Source of the DNA: Curtobacterium sp. S6
GTDB taxonomy: Bacteria > Actinomycetota > Actinomycetes > Actinomycetales > Micrococcaceae
Direction of reading: 5' to 3'
Length of the DNA: 64,000 nt
NCBI RefSeq assembly: GCF_000710345.2
Contig: NZ_JHEL01000015.1
Span: forward strand, 1,523,752 to 1,587,751
Shown in pieces: positions 43,890 to 51,589 of the stretch (positions are counted from its first letter, which is position 1; each line of letters starts with the position of its first letter). A program made the translations under genes and the position numbers. The notes beneath the pieces were generated by a model, which made no database searches, was not told where the DNA came from, and saw nothing but the letters and a program-made list of their open reading frames with translations.

Positions 43890-45061
43890 GACGTCCCACC
43901 GTTGCTCAGGGCGATCCGCACGGCGTCGCCTTCATGCAATTCACCGTCGGTGGCCATCACCGCGTTCTTTCCCTCCGCGGTGAAGGTCACCTGCACCGGA
44001 ACGTCGGTGCTGTGGCCGCCGCTGACCACCGTGACCTTTGTATGCCCGTCCTGATTCCACAGCGCCGCGCTGGGAACCACCAACGCATCTGGAGCGCTTT
44101 CGGAGACCACGAGGTCGCCGATCATGGTGGTCGTCGCCTTCTCGGCGTCACCGTCGCCGAGCGGCGCAACGGCGATGTGCTGCGACGTCGGCGCGTTGCC
44201 CTTCGGGTTCTGGCCGGCATCCGATCCAGGCGAGGTGACCACGACGCCGGGCTTCGTATTCGTCGCACCCGTATTCGCGTCGTTCGGCGCGTTGTCCACG
44301 ACCTCGGACAGCACATATTCGGTCGTTCCCAGGGTCGGCAGGATCAGGTGCTGGCCCGCTTTCGCCTCGGGCGTGAGTTCGCTGCCGTTGGCACCGGTGC
44401 ACCGCAGGCTCTGGTGGCTGGTCGAAACGGTCGCGATGGGGCCGTCGCTCACGGCACCGGTCGCACGCGGCTGGCCCACCACCGTGGCCTCTTCCGGCAG
44501 GACGGTGAAGTTCGCGGCCTGGATCTCGGCGTCGTCTTTGGGCCCGTGGTAGCCGAAGGAGCGATAGAGCTTATCGAGGGCGGCGAAGGTCTTCTTGTCG
44601 ACGAGGTCCAGCGTCTTTGCGGTGCGGGCCGGCTGATATCTCAACGCCGTCAGGGCCTGGTTGATGAGTACCGCGTCGGGCCCACGGTCGTCCACGCGCA
44701 GGTTTCGGTACAGCGAGAATCCGCCAATCACCGCGAAAATCGGCTCGCCATTGACCTCCGCGACCAAGGAGCCCTGTTTGATGGTTTCCCCCTGCCGCAC
44801 GGCGATCTTGGTGAACTGGCCCGAGCTTTGTTCCGCCCCGACGTTCAAGGGCATCGTCTTCGAATACCCCACGCTGCACGTCACCGGGGCGGTGCTACGC
44901 AACTGTTCCTTCCGCACGACGTCGGTGAGTTCGGTTTTCGGCGGCGGCGAGGCTTCCGCGGTCTTTTGAGCGGTGGTTTTGAAGGTCGAGGCAACGAAGA
45001 CCGTGACGCCGGTCAAGATCACGAGGAGAACAATACTTAAGGAAATCCAGAATTTTTTCAC
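43886..45061 (-). CDS. HlyD/MacA-like membrane-anchored adaptor
   Basis: A 391-residue protein with an N-terminal anchor helix (WISLSIVLLVILTGVTVFV), a biotinyl-lipoyl-like segment (FTKIAVRQGETIKQGSLVAEVNGEPIFAVIGGF), an inserted peptidoglycan-binding-like helical piece (DAVLINQALTALRY ... TFAALDKLYRSFG), and C-terminal beta domains. In Gram-positives this type pairs with MacB-like transporters. It overlaps that gene by 4 nt and follows the lipoprotein gene by 14 nt. Confidence 0.8.
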   Translation of the reverse strand: MKKFWISLSIVLLVILTGVTVFVASTFKTTAQKTAEASPPPKTELTDVVRKEQLRSTAPVTCSVGYSKTMPLNVGAEQSSGQFTKIAVRQGETIKQGSLVAEVNGEPIFAVIGGFSLYRNLRVDDRGPDAVLINQALTALRYQPARTAKTLDLVDKKTFAALDKLYRSFGYHGPKDDAEIQAANFTVLPEEATVVGQPRATGAVSDGPIATVSTSHQSLRCTGANGSELTPEAKAGQHLILPTLGTTEYVLSEVVDNAPNDANTGATNTKPGVVVTSPGSDAGQNPKGNAPTSQHIAVAPLGDGDAEKATTTMIGDLVVSESAPDALVVPSAALWNQDGHTKVTVVSGGHSTDVPVQVTFTAEGKNAVMATDGELHEGDAVRIALSNGGTS

Positions 45062-45075
45062 GAGTCGGCCCGACC

Positions 45076-45960
45076 TCAGCGCCCCAGAATCTTGGGTGCG
45101 TTCTCTTCGGCGGCTTTCTTCGCGGTGGCCACCTTATCCAGGATCTCCTGCTTGTCCTTCAGGAACGTGGTGAGGTAAGCGTTCGTGGTATTGCGAACGG
45201 TGGCGTCGTAATCCACCTTGACGCGGCACTGCGCATCCGAAATAGCGACGTTCTTATCCGCATTGGGAATATCAACCACTACTCGCTCCGGCGATTCGGC
45301 AACCAGATGATACTGATCCTTCATGCATTCCGACCACCGCCGAGAAACGTCGGAGACGCGCCCATCCTGCATCGCCGCGTTCATGTAGGGCAAGGAAAGA
45401 TTGTCAGCCCCCATGAAGATCGCCCCGGTTTCTGCGCTCCCAAACACCGCTTCATAGGACTTGGCCACGCAACCATCTTTATTAATACTTCCCCCGCCGG
45501 GGCCCTGGATCGCGCCCTCTTTGCCGGAGCCCATGAATGCTACATGTTTCTTCTCGGCCTCTTCCTGCGTCAGCTTCCCGTCCTGGTCTTGTTCTTCGTG
45601 TTCAGCGGTGGCACTGCCGTCTAGGCGTTCATATCCATGTTCCCTGGCCTGCTCCACAGTCAATGGCTTGGATAGAAAATGGATTTCCTGCGTCTCAGGC
45701 ACCTCCGGGTTCGTGTTCGGGAATCCACGATCAGCCATGCATTGAGCCGTCGTTTTGCCAAGTGCTTGCCTCGTCGTGGGGGACAGCGCAAAGATCGTTT
45801 GAACTTTATCTACGGCCTGAGGATCAGGGCTGGCGGCCGGTTTAATGTCTTCAACCACGGGCTGCGGCGAAGCCGGCTCACCAGCCCTGGAATCCTCGCT
45901 GAGGGCTCCACACCCCGTGAGGAGTAATAATGCACCAGATGCAATAATTAACTTTTTCAT
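45076..45960 (-). CDS. Cys-rich lipoprotein of the HlyD/MacB cassette (intact copy)
   Basis: A 294-residue lipoprotein: lipobox LLTGC, a Pro-rich linker, then a domain with four cysteines (TAQCMADRGF, KDGCVAKSYEAVFGSAE, WSECMKDQY, DAQCRVKVDYD) and a helical C-terminus (YLTTFLKDKQEILDKVATAKKAAEENAPKILG). Four Cys suggest two disulfides outside the cell. It is in the same operon as the adaptor and transporter. A second, frameshifted copy lies at 46601-47487. Role unknown: substrate capture or self-protection are possible. Confidence 0.8.
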   Translation of the reverse strand: MKKLIIASGALLLLTGCGALSEDSRAGEPASPQPVVEDIKPAASPDPQAVDKVQTIFALSPTTRQALGKTTAQCMADRGFPNTNPEVPETQEIHFLSKPLTVEQAREHGYERLDGSATAEHEEQDQDGKLTQEEAEKKHVAFMGSGKEGAIQGPGGGSINKDGCVAKSYEAVFGSAETGAIFMGADNLSLPYMNAAMQDGRVSDVSRRWSECMKDQYHLVAESPERVVVDIPNADKNVAISDAQCRVKVDYDATVRNTTNAYLTTFLKDKQEILDKVATAKKAAEENAPKILGR

Positions 45961-46028
45961 AATTTGTCACTCCCCAGAGGCATGTGAATACTATTTATAC
46001 TTATTTGAACTATTTAACCAGAAGTTAA

Positions 46029-46409
46029 TTACATATGTTGCACGAAGTCCGCCCTATCATTGAACCCAATTGATCCAAGATTTGGTTCATACCATCCTGG
46101 CTTAAGAACCTGAGCAAAATACTTGTGCCCACCCCGCCATTCACCAATTCCGATCAGTGCATGAATATTTGCATTTGCCCACGACGAAACATTGTCATGC
46201 ATAATTGGCGTCATATCTGCGAACCCAAGATAGCCACTCACCATTTGAACAGCACCTGTAAGGTTATTGTGTTCATATACGCACTCATAGTGAGTAGGGC
46301 AGCTGTAGACATGGGCCTGTGCTGGTGCGGAGGTCACCACAAGGCCACCCGCGGCGCCACCAGCGACAAGTCCAACGGTTATTACTTTTCGGAACCATGA
46401 AGCAATCAT
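46029..46409 (-). CDS. Small secreted protein, I36 peptidase-inhibitor-like (crystallin-fold)
   Basis: The ATG at 46409 (TTTGGAGTTGAA upstream) gives 126 residues with a signal peptide ending APAQA and a mature chain of about 95 residues starting HVYSCPTHYECVYEHNNLTG. The paired Cys, the C-x-YE...G start and the later DNVSSWANANIH and FNDRADFV repeats match the I36/SMPI beta-sandwich family. It may inhibit a protease or act as a small antimicrobial or binding protein. It starts the operon that continues with the lipoprotein, adaptor and ABC transporter. Confidence 0.65.
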   Translation of the reverse strand: MIASWFRKVITVGLVAGGAAGGLVVTSAPAQAHVYSCPTHYECVYEHNNLTGAVQMVSGYLGFADMTPIMHDNVSSWANANIHALIGIGEWRGGHKYFAQVLKPGWYEPNLGSIGFNDRADFVQHM

Positions 46410-46454
46410 TTCAACTCCAAATTTATGACTGCGGCCTCGTTGCCGCTGGCAATA

Positions 46455-46494
46455 ATGATAACCATCCAACTTCTTGTGGTCAAGATTTTAACTA
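46455..46494 (-). promoter_or_regulatory. Promoter of the I36-lipoprotein-HlyD-MacB operon
   Basis: On the minus strand TAGTTAAAATC leads into -35 TTGACC (46483-46478), a 17-bp spacer, and -10 TATCAT (46460-46455). The 18-bp block TAGTTAAAATCTTGACCA is repeated exactly at 47725-47708. The start codon is 46 nt downstream of the -10. Confidence 0.7.
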
Positions 46495-46600
46495 CACTTT
46501 TCTGTGCACCTGACTAGGGCGAACTTCTACCTCGCGTAGGCTTCAGCATAAAACACCTAGTCAGGTTCCTTTGAGAGAATCAGGGAATCTCGCTTCACTC

Positions 46601-47098
46601 TTAATGTCCCAACACTCTCGGCGCATTCTCCTCCGCAGCCTTTTTGGCCGTGGCGACCTGATCAAGGATTTCCTCCTTGTCGTGGAGGAAAGTCGTCATG
46701 TAGGCGTTAGTGGTATTCCGAACCTTCGCGTCAAAGTCGAGCTTGGCGCGACACTGCGCATCATCGAACGCCACCGCCTGATCTACCTGAGGAAGGTCCA
46801 CCCCCAGAGAATCCGGCGAACGGACGACGAGGTTATGGTCCCTCTTCATACAGGCAGACCATTGATCCACCAGATTATTCAGGTCGAATTTGGCCGTATT
46901 GGTGTACGGCTGCGTCAGATTGGCCGCCGCTCCGATAAAAACGACCCCAGCCTCTGCGCTGCCGAATACCGCCTCATAAGAATGCGCCAAGCATCCGTCA
47001 CGATTGATGGACCCGCTAACACCGGGCACCTTGACCGCACCGGACTCCATGGTCCCAGTGAGGGCTTCGCCCATCTTGATGGAATCTTCTTCACTCAT
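46601..47098 (-). CDS. C-terminal part of the second Cys-rich lipoprotein (split by frameshift)
   Basis: 165 residues closely similar to residues 130-294 of the intact lipoprotein, with DGCLAHSYEAVFGSAE, WSACMKRD, DDAQCRAKLDFDAKVRNTTNAY and the same C-terminal helix. It begins at an ATG that overlaps the stop of the N-terminal part (ATGA at 47098-47095). It has no signal peptide, so it is useful only if fused by frameshifting or if the break is a sequencing error; otherwise it is a pseudogene fragment. Confidence 0.55.
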   Translation of the reverse strand: MSEEDSIKMGEALTGTMESGAVKVPGVSGSINRDGCLAHSYEAVFGSAEAGVVFIGAAANLTQPYTNTAKFDLNNLVDQWSACMKRDHNLVVRSPDSLGVDLPQVDQAVAFDDAQCRAKLDFDAKVRNTTNAYMTTFLHDKEEILDQVATAKKAAEENAPRVLGH

Positions 47099-47487
47099 GC
47101 CAGCGACCTCCGACGGGTCGCCTCACCGTCCGAAGCCCCCTCCGGAGAGTCGTATCCATACCGCCTAGCGGTATCCAACGAGAGCGGGGCATAGGGAAGA
47201 GTCATTGGCACCGTATTTACCAGCGGCGGGCGCTTCATCGAAAAGCCTCGATCCTTCATGCACTGAACCACGGCCGCCCCCTGAGCCTGCGTCACGGTAG
47301 GCGACACGCTAAAAAGGGAATTCACCTTGTCAATGGCTTGAGGGTCGGGGGACTTGGCGGGCTCAATGGTAGGACTTTGACTTGAAGCCACCGGCACAGG
47401 CGGCTGGTTTGCACCTATGGCGTCCTCGATCGCTCCACAGCCCGTGAGGAGGGCAATGGAGCAACAGGCAAGAACCAACTTTCTCAC
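47095..47487 (-). CDS. N-terminal part of the second Cys-rich lipoprotein (split by frameshift)
   Basis: 130 residues from GTG 47487: lipobox LLTGC, Pro-rich linker, VVQCMKDRGF and RRYGYDSPEGASDGE, which aligns with the intact copy up to its residue 125 or so, then an unrelated tail TRRRSLA and a stop. The two parts total 295 residues against 294 for the intact copy, which is what a one-base indel near 47110-47120 would give. Confidence 0.6.
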   Translation of the reverse strand: MRKLVLACCSIALLTGCGAIEDAIGANQPPVPVASSQSPTIEPAKSPDPQAIDKVNSLFSVSPTVTQAQGAAVVQCMKDRGFSMKRPPLVNTVPMTLPYAPLSLDTARRYGYDSPEGASDGEATRRRSLA

Positions 47488-47639
47488 CGGGACGCTCCGG
47501 AGAGAACACCACCAAATCGGGGCCTCGGGCTTCTCTTAAGCCACACCCCCGCCGATGGAACCTCGGCCATCCACGCCCCCGTGACACCGCTCATGGCGAG
47601 TTCGACAGCACAACGCCCCCGAGCCCAACGAGCCTTCAT
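47484..47639 (-). CDS. 51-residue ORF coupled to the second lipoprotein
   Basis: ATG 47639 has an excellent site (AAGGAG-N7-ATG) and the frame runs 51 codons, its TGA overlapping the GTG of the lipoprotein gene. The product MKARWARGRCAVELAMSGVT... is basic, with one Cys and three Trp, and resembles nothing I know. It is the first ORF after the promoter at 47686-47725. It may be a real small protein or a translated leader that couples ribosomes into the next gene. Confidence 0.4.
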   Translation of the reverse strand: MKARWARGRCAVELAMSGVTGAWMAEVPSAGVWLKRSPRPRFGGVLSGASR

Positions 47640-47685
47640 CGTGCAACTCCTTCGATCAAGAACGGCACCATTGCCGTTGATCGTT

Positions 47686-47725
47686 AGAGTAGATGACCCA
47701 GATCACTTGGTCAAGATTTTAACTA
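47686..47725 (-). promoter_or_regulatory. Promoter of the 51-codon ORF / second lipoprotein unit
   Basis: TAGTTAAAATC precedes -35 TTGACC (47714-47709), 17 bp, then -10 TACTCT (47691-47686). The first 18 bp are identical to those of the promoter at 46455-46494, whereas the -10 and spacer differ. Confidence 0.65.
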
Positions 47726-47807
47726 GATAAGTTTTCTGCTTTCCTGCCCGAAATCGCTTTTCTTTGGAAAGGGTTCCGCTGACAGCTACTGTCTTTCAAA
47801 AGAATGA

Positions 47808-49109
47808 CTAGTCAGCGAGGTTTCCCCGCAACGTCGAGGAGGCGTAAGCCTCCCGAAAACGACCGCGGCGTCGAAGCTCCGGGACCACGAGTTCCACGAA
47901 GTCCGTCAGGCTGTCCGGCAATTGGGGCGGCATCAGGTTGAAACCGTCGGCCGCACCCCCATCCAGCCACTCTTCGATCCGATCCGCGATGGTCTCCGGG
48001 GTCCCCACCATGGTGCAGTGCCCACCACCGGCGGCCAGCCGACCGAGCAGTTGCCTCACGGTCGGTCGCTCCACGTCAATGATCCGCAGGATCGTGGCAT
48101 AACGCCCCTGCGGTCCGGTGAACTCCTCGATCGGAGCCAGCTCAGGGACGCGCTCGTCGAGTACCCAATCCGAGCAGTCTCGGTGGATGAACCCGCCCAG
48201 CTGCGCCAATGACGCCTCGACCGGGAGCAACTCGTCCAACCGATCCCGCTTCCGCTCGGCCTCCTCCATCGTTCGGCCCACATAGGTCACGAGGCCAGGC
48301 ATCACCACGAGATCGTCCGGGTCACGTCCGTTGGCCTCGGCTCGTGCGCGGACGTCGGCGCGATATTCCCTGCCCTGTTCGATGTCGTAGGCGACGGCGT
48401 AGATTCCTTCGGCCCGACGTGCCGCGAGGTTGCGCCCCGGATCCGAGGCCCCGGCCTGGAACAGCACCGGCCTCCCCTGGGGCGGCTGAGGCACGTTGAG
48501 CGGACCGGCCACGGAAAAGTGCTCCCCGTTGTGATCGACCGGACGGATCATCGATGCGTCGAGATACTTCCCCTCCCGGTCCGTCAGAATCGAGTCGCTG
48601 GGCCACGAATCCCAGAGCGCCTGCACGGCGTCGATGAATTCCTCAGCCCGCGCGTACCGCTCGGCGTGCGCGGGAAGACCGTCCATTCCGTGGTTGCGGG
48701 CCTCGGCATCGAACATCGAGGTGACCACGTTCCACCCCACGCGCCCGGAGCTGATGTGGTCCAGGCTCGCAAGCAGCCGCGCCGCGTGAAACGGCGTATA
48801 AAAAGAGCTCGACACCGTGCTGACCAGGCCGATGTTCGACGTCGCCCGGGCCATCGCGGCCAGGGTTGTCAGGGGCTCCAGGAACCACGTGGGCGAGCGC
48901 TCCGCCGAGTCCGCCCGCAACGACTGCCCGTCGGCGAAGAACACCGCGTCCAACGCACCGGATTCGGCGATGCGTGCCAGCTCTTCGTAATAGCGGATGT
49001 CGCCCAGTCGCTCGACCGAGGAACCGGGCGACCTCCACGCCGCGTTGTGATGACCGCAGCCGAAAATGAAGAGGTTCAGGTGTACCTGGCGTTTCCCGTT
49101 GTCGCTCAT
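47808..49109 (-). CDS. NtaA/SnaA/DszA-type flavin-dependent monooxygenase (luciferase-like)
   Basis: The 433-residue TIM-barrel protein has LNLFIFGCGHHNAAWRSPGSS at the start, STVSSSFYTPFHAARLLASLDHISSGRVGWNVVTS in the middle and FQAGASDPGRNLAARRAEGIY, all typical of two-component FMNH2-dependent monooxygenases acting on amines, sulfur compounds or heterocycles. It needs reduced FMN from a separate reductase, not seen here. It overlaps the SDR gene by 4 nt and is downstream of a TPP riboswitch, so its substrate may be linked to thiamine or its precursors. Confidence 0.85.
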   Translation of the reverse strand: MSDNGKRQVHLNLFIFGCGHHNAAWRSPGSSVERLGDIRYYEELARIAESGALDAVFFADGQSLRADSAERSPTWFLEPLTTLAAMARATSNIGLVSTVSSSFYTPFHAARLLASLDHISSGRVGWNVVTSMFDAEARNHGMDGLPAHAERYARAEEFIDAVQALWDSWPSDSILTDREGKYLDASMIRPVDHNGEHFSVAGPLNVPQPPQGRPVLFQAGASDPGRNLAARRAEGIYAVAYDIEQGREYRADVRARAEANGRDPDDLVVMPGLVTYVGRTMEEAERKRDRLDELLPVEASLAQLGGFIHRDCSDWVLDERVPELAPIEEFTGPQGRYATILRIIDVERPTVRQLLGRLAAGGGHCTMVGTPETIADRIEEWLDGGAADGFNLMPPQLPDSLTDFVELVVPELRRRGRFREAYASSTLRGNLAD

Positions 49110-49903
49110 CCCTTGACCAGACCACCGTCAACGATCAGGTTCTGCCCCGTGATCGCTCGGGCCCAGGGCGAGGCGAAGAAGAGAGCGGCGTCGGCCAATT
49201 CCTCGGGCGTGGTCACGCTGCGCAACGGGGTTCCCTCCGCGATCATGTCGAAGACCTCCGACGGGGTCGCCGAGCTCGCGTCGGTCTCTCGCAATAATCC
49301 CCCGGAAATCATGTTGACGGTGATCCCGTCCGGACCGAGGTCGTGGGAGAACGTGCGTGTCAGGGAGAGCAGGGCCGCTTTGGCCGCGGTGTAGTCGTGG
49401 TACGGAACCACCGGGTTCTGGAACAGGTTGGTGCCGATGTTGACGATGCGCCCCCATCCTCGCTCGGCCATCGCGGGACGCAAGGCCTGGATCATCGCGA
49501 GCGAACCGAAAAGCGAACCATCCAACTGTGACTGAAAGTGCTCCGGAGAAATCTCGGATGCCTTCGGGCGGGCGTCGCCATTGAAACTGAAGTCGAGGAG
49601 AGCGTTGTTGACCAGCGTCGTCGGGGCTTCACCAAACAGCGCGGCAAGCTCCTCGGGGAGAGCGACGATCCGTTCGCGATCCCGCACATCCACCTGAACG
49701 GCCTTGGCCCGGCCCGGAAATTCTTCGGCGAGCCGATGCGCGGCGTCGCCGCTGCGGTGATATCCCACGGCCACGCGTGCGCCTTCACCAAGGAAAGCCC
49801 GGCTGATCGCGGCGCCCAAGCCACGAGCGCCTCCGGTCACCATCACGAGCTGTTCGTTAAGAGGGATCGACGCGCGGCGCGTCGCGGCGGATGTTTCGGT
49901 CAT
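49106..49903 (-). CDS. Short-chain dehydrogenase/reductase under a TPP riboswitch
   Basis: The ATG at 49903 (GAGAGG upstream) gives 265 residues: NAD(P)-binding VMVTGGARGLGAAISRAF, NNALLDFSF, and the active-site YHDYTAAKAALL. This is a classical SDR like 3-oxoacyl-ACP reductases. The frame is open into the riboswitch, but that part is RNA structure, not protein. SDR genes have been reported in thiamine regulons (named oarX in comparative work), and this one fits that class. It is the first gene of a two-gene operon. Confidence 0.85.
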   Translation of the reverse strand: MTETSAATRRASIPLNEQLVMVTGGARGLGAAISRAFLGEGARVAVGYHRSGDAAHRLAEEFPGRAKAVQVDVRDRERIVALPEELAALFGEAPTTLVNNALLDFSFNGDARPKASEISPEHFQSQLDGSLFGSLAMIQALRPAMAERGWGRIVNIGTNLFQNPVVPYHDYTAAKAALLSLTRTFSHDLGPDGITVNMISGGLLRETDASSATPSEVFDMIAEGTPLRSVTTPEELADAALFFASPWARAITGQNLIVDGGLVKG

Positions 49904-49989
49904 GGTGTTGTGCCTCTCGGATCGAGGCGAAGGCCCACGTCGCAGGCGGTGCCCGCGCGAGGAGGGTGCGGGATATCGACTTCCCGCGG

Positions 49990-50065
49990 ACAATCCCTTC
50001 GCCAGTGCTAGCTGAATCAGGTTCAACGGGTGTTCTCTCAGCCCCAGGAGGGGCACCCCGTGTCG
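49990..50065 (-). ncRNA. TPP riboswitch (THI element)
   Basis: On the minus strand the conserved THI blocks occur in order: GGGGTGCCC, GGCTGAGA, ACCCGTTGAACCTGAT, CAGCTAGCACTGGCG and AAGGGAT. It lies about 90 nt upstream of the SDR start. Downstream, CGCGGGC-ACC-GCCTGCG (about 49944-49960) can form a hairpin before the GAGAGG ribosome site and may be part of the switching region. High thiamine pyrophosphate should turn the two genes off. Confidence 0.92.
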
Positions 50066-50128
50066 TGCACAACATGCTAGCACCGCGAAGGAATCGTCCC
50101 GAGGGGCGGGAGCCGACGATCGAGTTTC

Positions 50129-51580
50129 CTAAGCGAACAGCTTCTGGCCGACCATCGTGTCCTCCGGCCCGATTCCCGGGGGTATCGCGAAGAGGGCCGA
50201 GGCTCGATGCTGAAGATATTCGGTCATCGCATCGGTTTCGGTCATCTTTTTCAGGATCGGATAGAAATTGGTGCGAGGGTCCCGCACGTAGGCGATGAAG
50301 AACAGTCCGGCGTCCAGCCTCCCCAGGGAATCGTTGCCGTCGGTGAAGTTATATCCCCGCCGCAACATGCTGTGACCGTCATTGTTTTTGGGAGAGACGA
50401 TGGCCACGTGGGCGTCCCCTGGAACGATGGTGTCACCGTCGTCGCCTTTAGCCGTGAAGTCCATGGGCGTGAACTCATCCGCAACCACCGGATGGTTCAC
50501 GCTCAACGGGGCCCCGTGCCTCTTCTCGCGCCCGATGACTTCCTCTTGTTCCCGCAGGCTCAGCCGATCCCAGACCTCCAACATCATGTGAATCTTTCGA
50601 ACGAGGAAATAGGACCCGCCGGTCAGCCACTCCGCCTCGGGAGAATCCCCGGACTGAACCCACACGTGACGATTGAGCGTCTCGTCGCCGTCTTCCGACT
50701 TGAGGTTGTTGGTTCCGTCCTTGAATCCAAACAGATTCCGCGGCGTCTCCTGGGCCTTCGAGGTCGACGACGTCCGGCCGTACCCGATCTGGCCCCAGCG
50801 CAACGACGCCGTTCCGAAGGCGATGCGCGTGAGATTCCGGATCGCGTGCACGCAGACCTGTGAGTCGTTCGAGCACACCTGAACCAGCAGGTCACCGTCG
50901 CTCGCCTTGTGAAGAAGCGCCTCGTTGGCGAATCGCGGAACGCCTTCGCCCAGTACGGCGGGCATTTTGTGCCGCAGCCCAAAACGATCCTCGCCGTTCT
51001 CTCCCACGAAGAGCGACCGACCGAACCCGAAAGTCACCGTCAATCCGCTCGGAGGATAGCCCCACACTTCTCCGGTATCCGTGGGCGGGGCCTCTCGATT
51101 GCTGTGAGGTTCCCCGCCCACGAGCCGGCCGGCGCACATGTCCTCGGCAGCGGCTGTCCACGCCGTCAGGAGGTCCTTGACCTCTTCGACGTTCTCGGCG
51201 GTGACGTCGAAAGCCGCCGTATACATGTTGTCCTGCGCCGGGGTGAGGATGCCCTGCTGTATGGGGCCGCGGAACGGATAGACCAACTGGGTGGGAGTCA
51301 CCGCGGCCGGGGCCGACTCTTCAGACTTGCGAGCCAGGGTTGCACCACCGAATCCGGCGATACCCAGGAGCCCCGCGACGCCCGCCGCCCCCACGAGACG
51401 ACGGCGGGAGAAACCGCGCGTCTTGCCCCCGGTGACCGACGCCTCGTCCCCCTCGGCCGGAGCCGGGCCGGCCGTCACCTCGGGTGAATCGACCGGCCGG
51501 CCCTCGGAGCTCCACGGGGCCTGTTCGGGGGAGGCTTCAGCCTCGGGACGCTGTGACGAGTCCAGAGAAGTCCGTTCCAT
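50129..51580 (-). CDS. efeB: Dye-decolourising-type peroxidase EfeB
   Basis: A 483-residue DyP peroxidase with a 50-residue acidic extension before the Tat signal (FSRRRLVGAAGVAGLL), so it is exported folded with haem. The GxxDG motif is FKDGTNN, and the proximal haem histidine lies in DGHSMLRRGYNFT. It is the last gene of efeUOB, where EfeB assists iron acquisition, possibly by oxidising Fe(II) or releasing iron from haem. It begins 9 nt after efeO. Confidence 0.92.
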   Translation of the reverse strand: MERTSLDSSQRPEAEASPEQAPWSSEGRPVDSPEVTAGPAPAEGDEASVTGGKTRGFSRRRLVGAAGVAGLLGIAGFGGATLARKSEESAPAAVTPTQLVYPFRGPIQQGILTPAQDNMYTAAFDVTAENVEEVKDLLTAWTAAAEDMCAGRLVGGEPHSNREAPPTDTGEVWGYPPSGLTVTFGFGRSLFVGENGEDRFGLRHKMPAVLGEGVPRFANEALLHKASDGDLLVQVCSNDSQVCVHAIRNLTRIAFGTASLRWGQIGYGRTSSTSKAQETPRNLFGFKDGTNNLKSEDGDETLNRHVWVQSGDSPEAEWLTGGSYFLVRKIHMMLEVWDRLSLREQEEVIGREKRHGAPLSVNHPVVADEFTPMDFTAKGDDGDTIVPGDAHVAIVSPKNNDGHSMLRRGYNFTDGNDSLGRLDAGLFFIAYVRDPRTNFYPILKKMTETDAMTEYLQHRASALFAIPPGIGPEDTMVGQKLFA

Positions 51581-51589
51581 GCCTGCCGC

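Noticed and set aside
47363..47587. 74-codon frame on the minus strand overlapping the lipoprotein start
   Set aside because: It lacks a ribosome site, whereas the frame of 47639-47484 has an ideal one and couples to the lipoprotein gene.
49904..50083. In-frame N-terminal extension of the SDR
   Set aside because: The added codons are the TPP riboswitch itself; the ATG at 49903 has a ribosome site and begins the normal SDR N-terminus.
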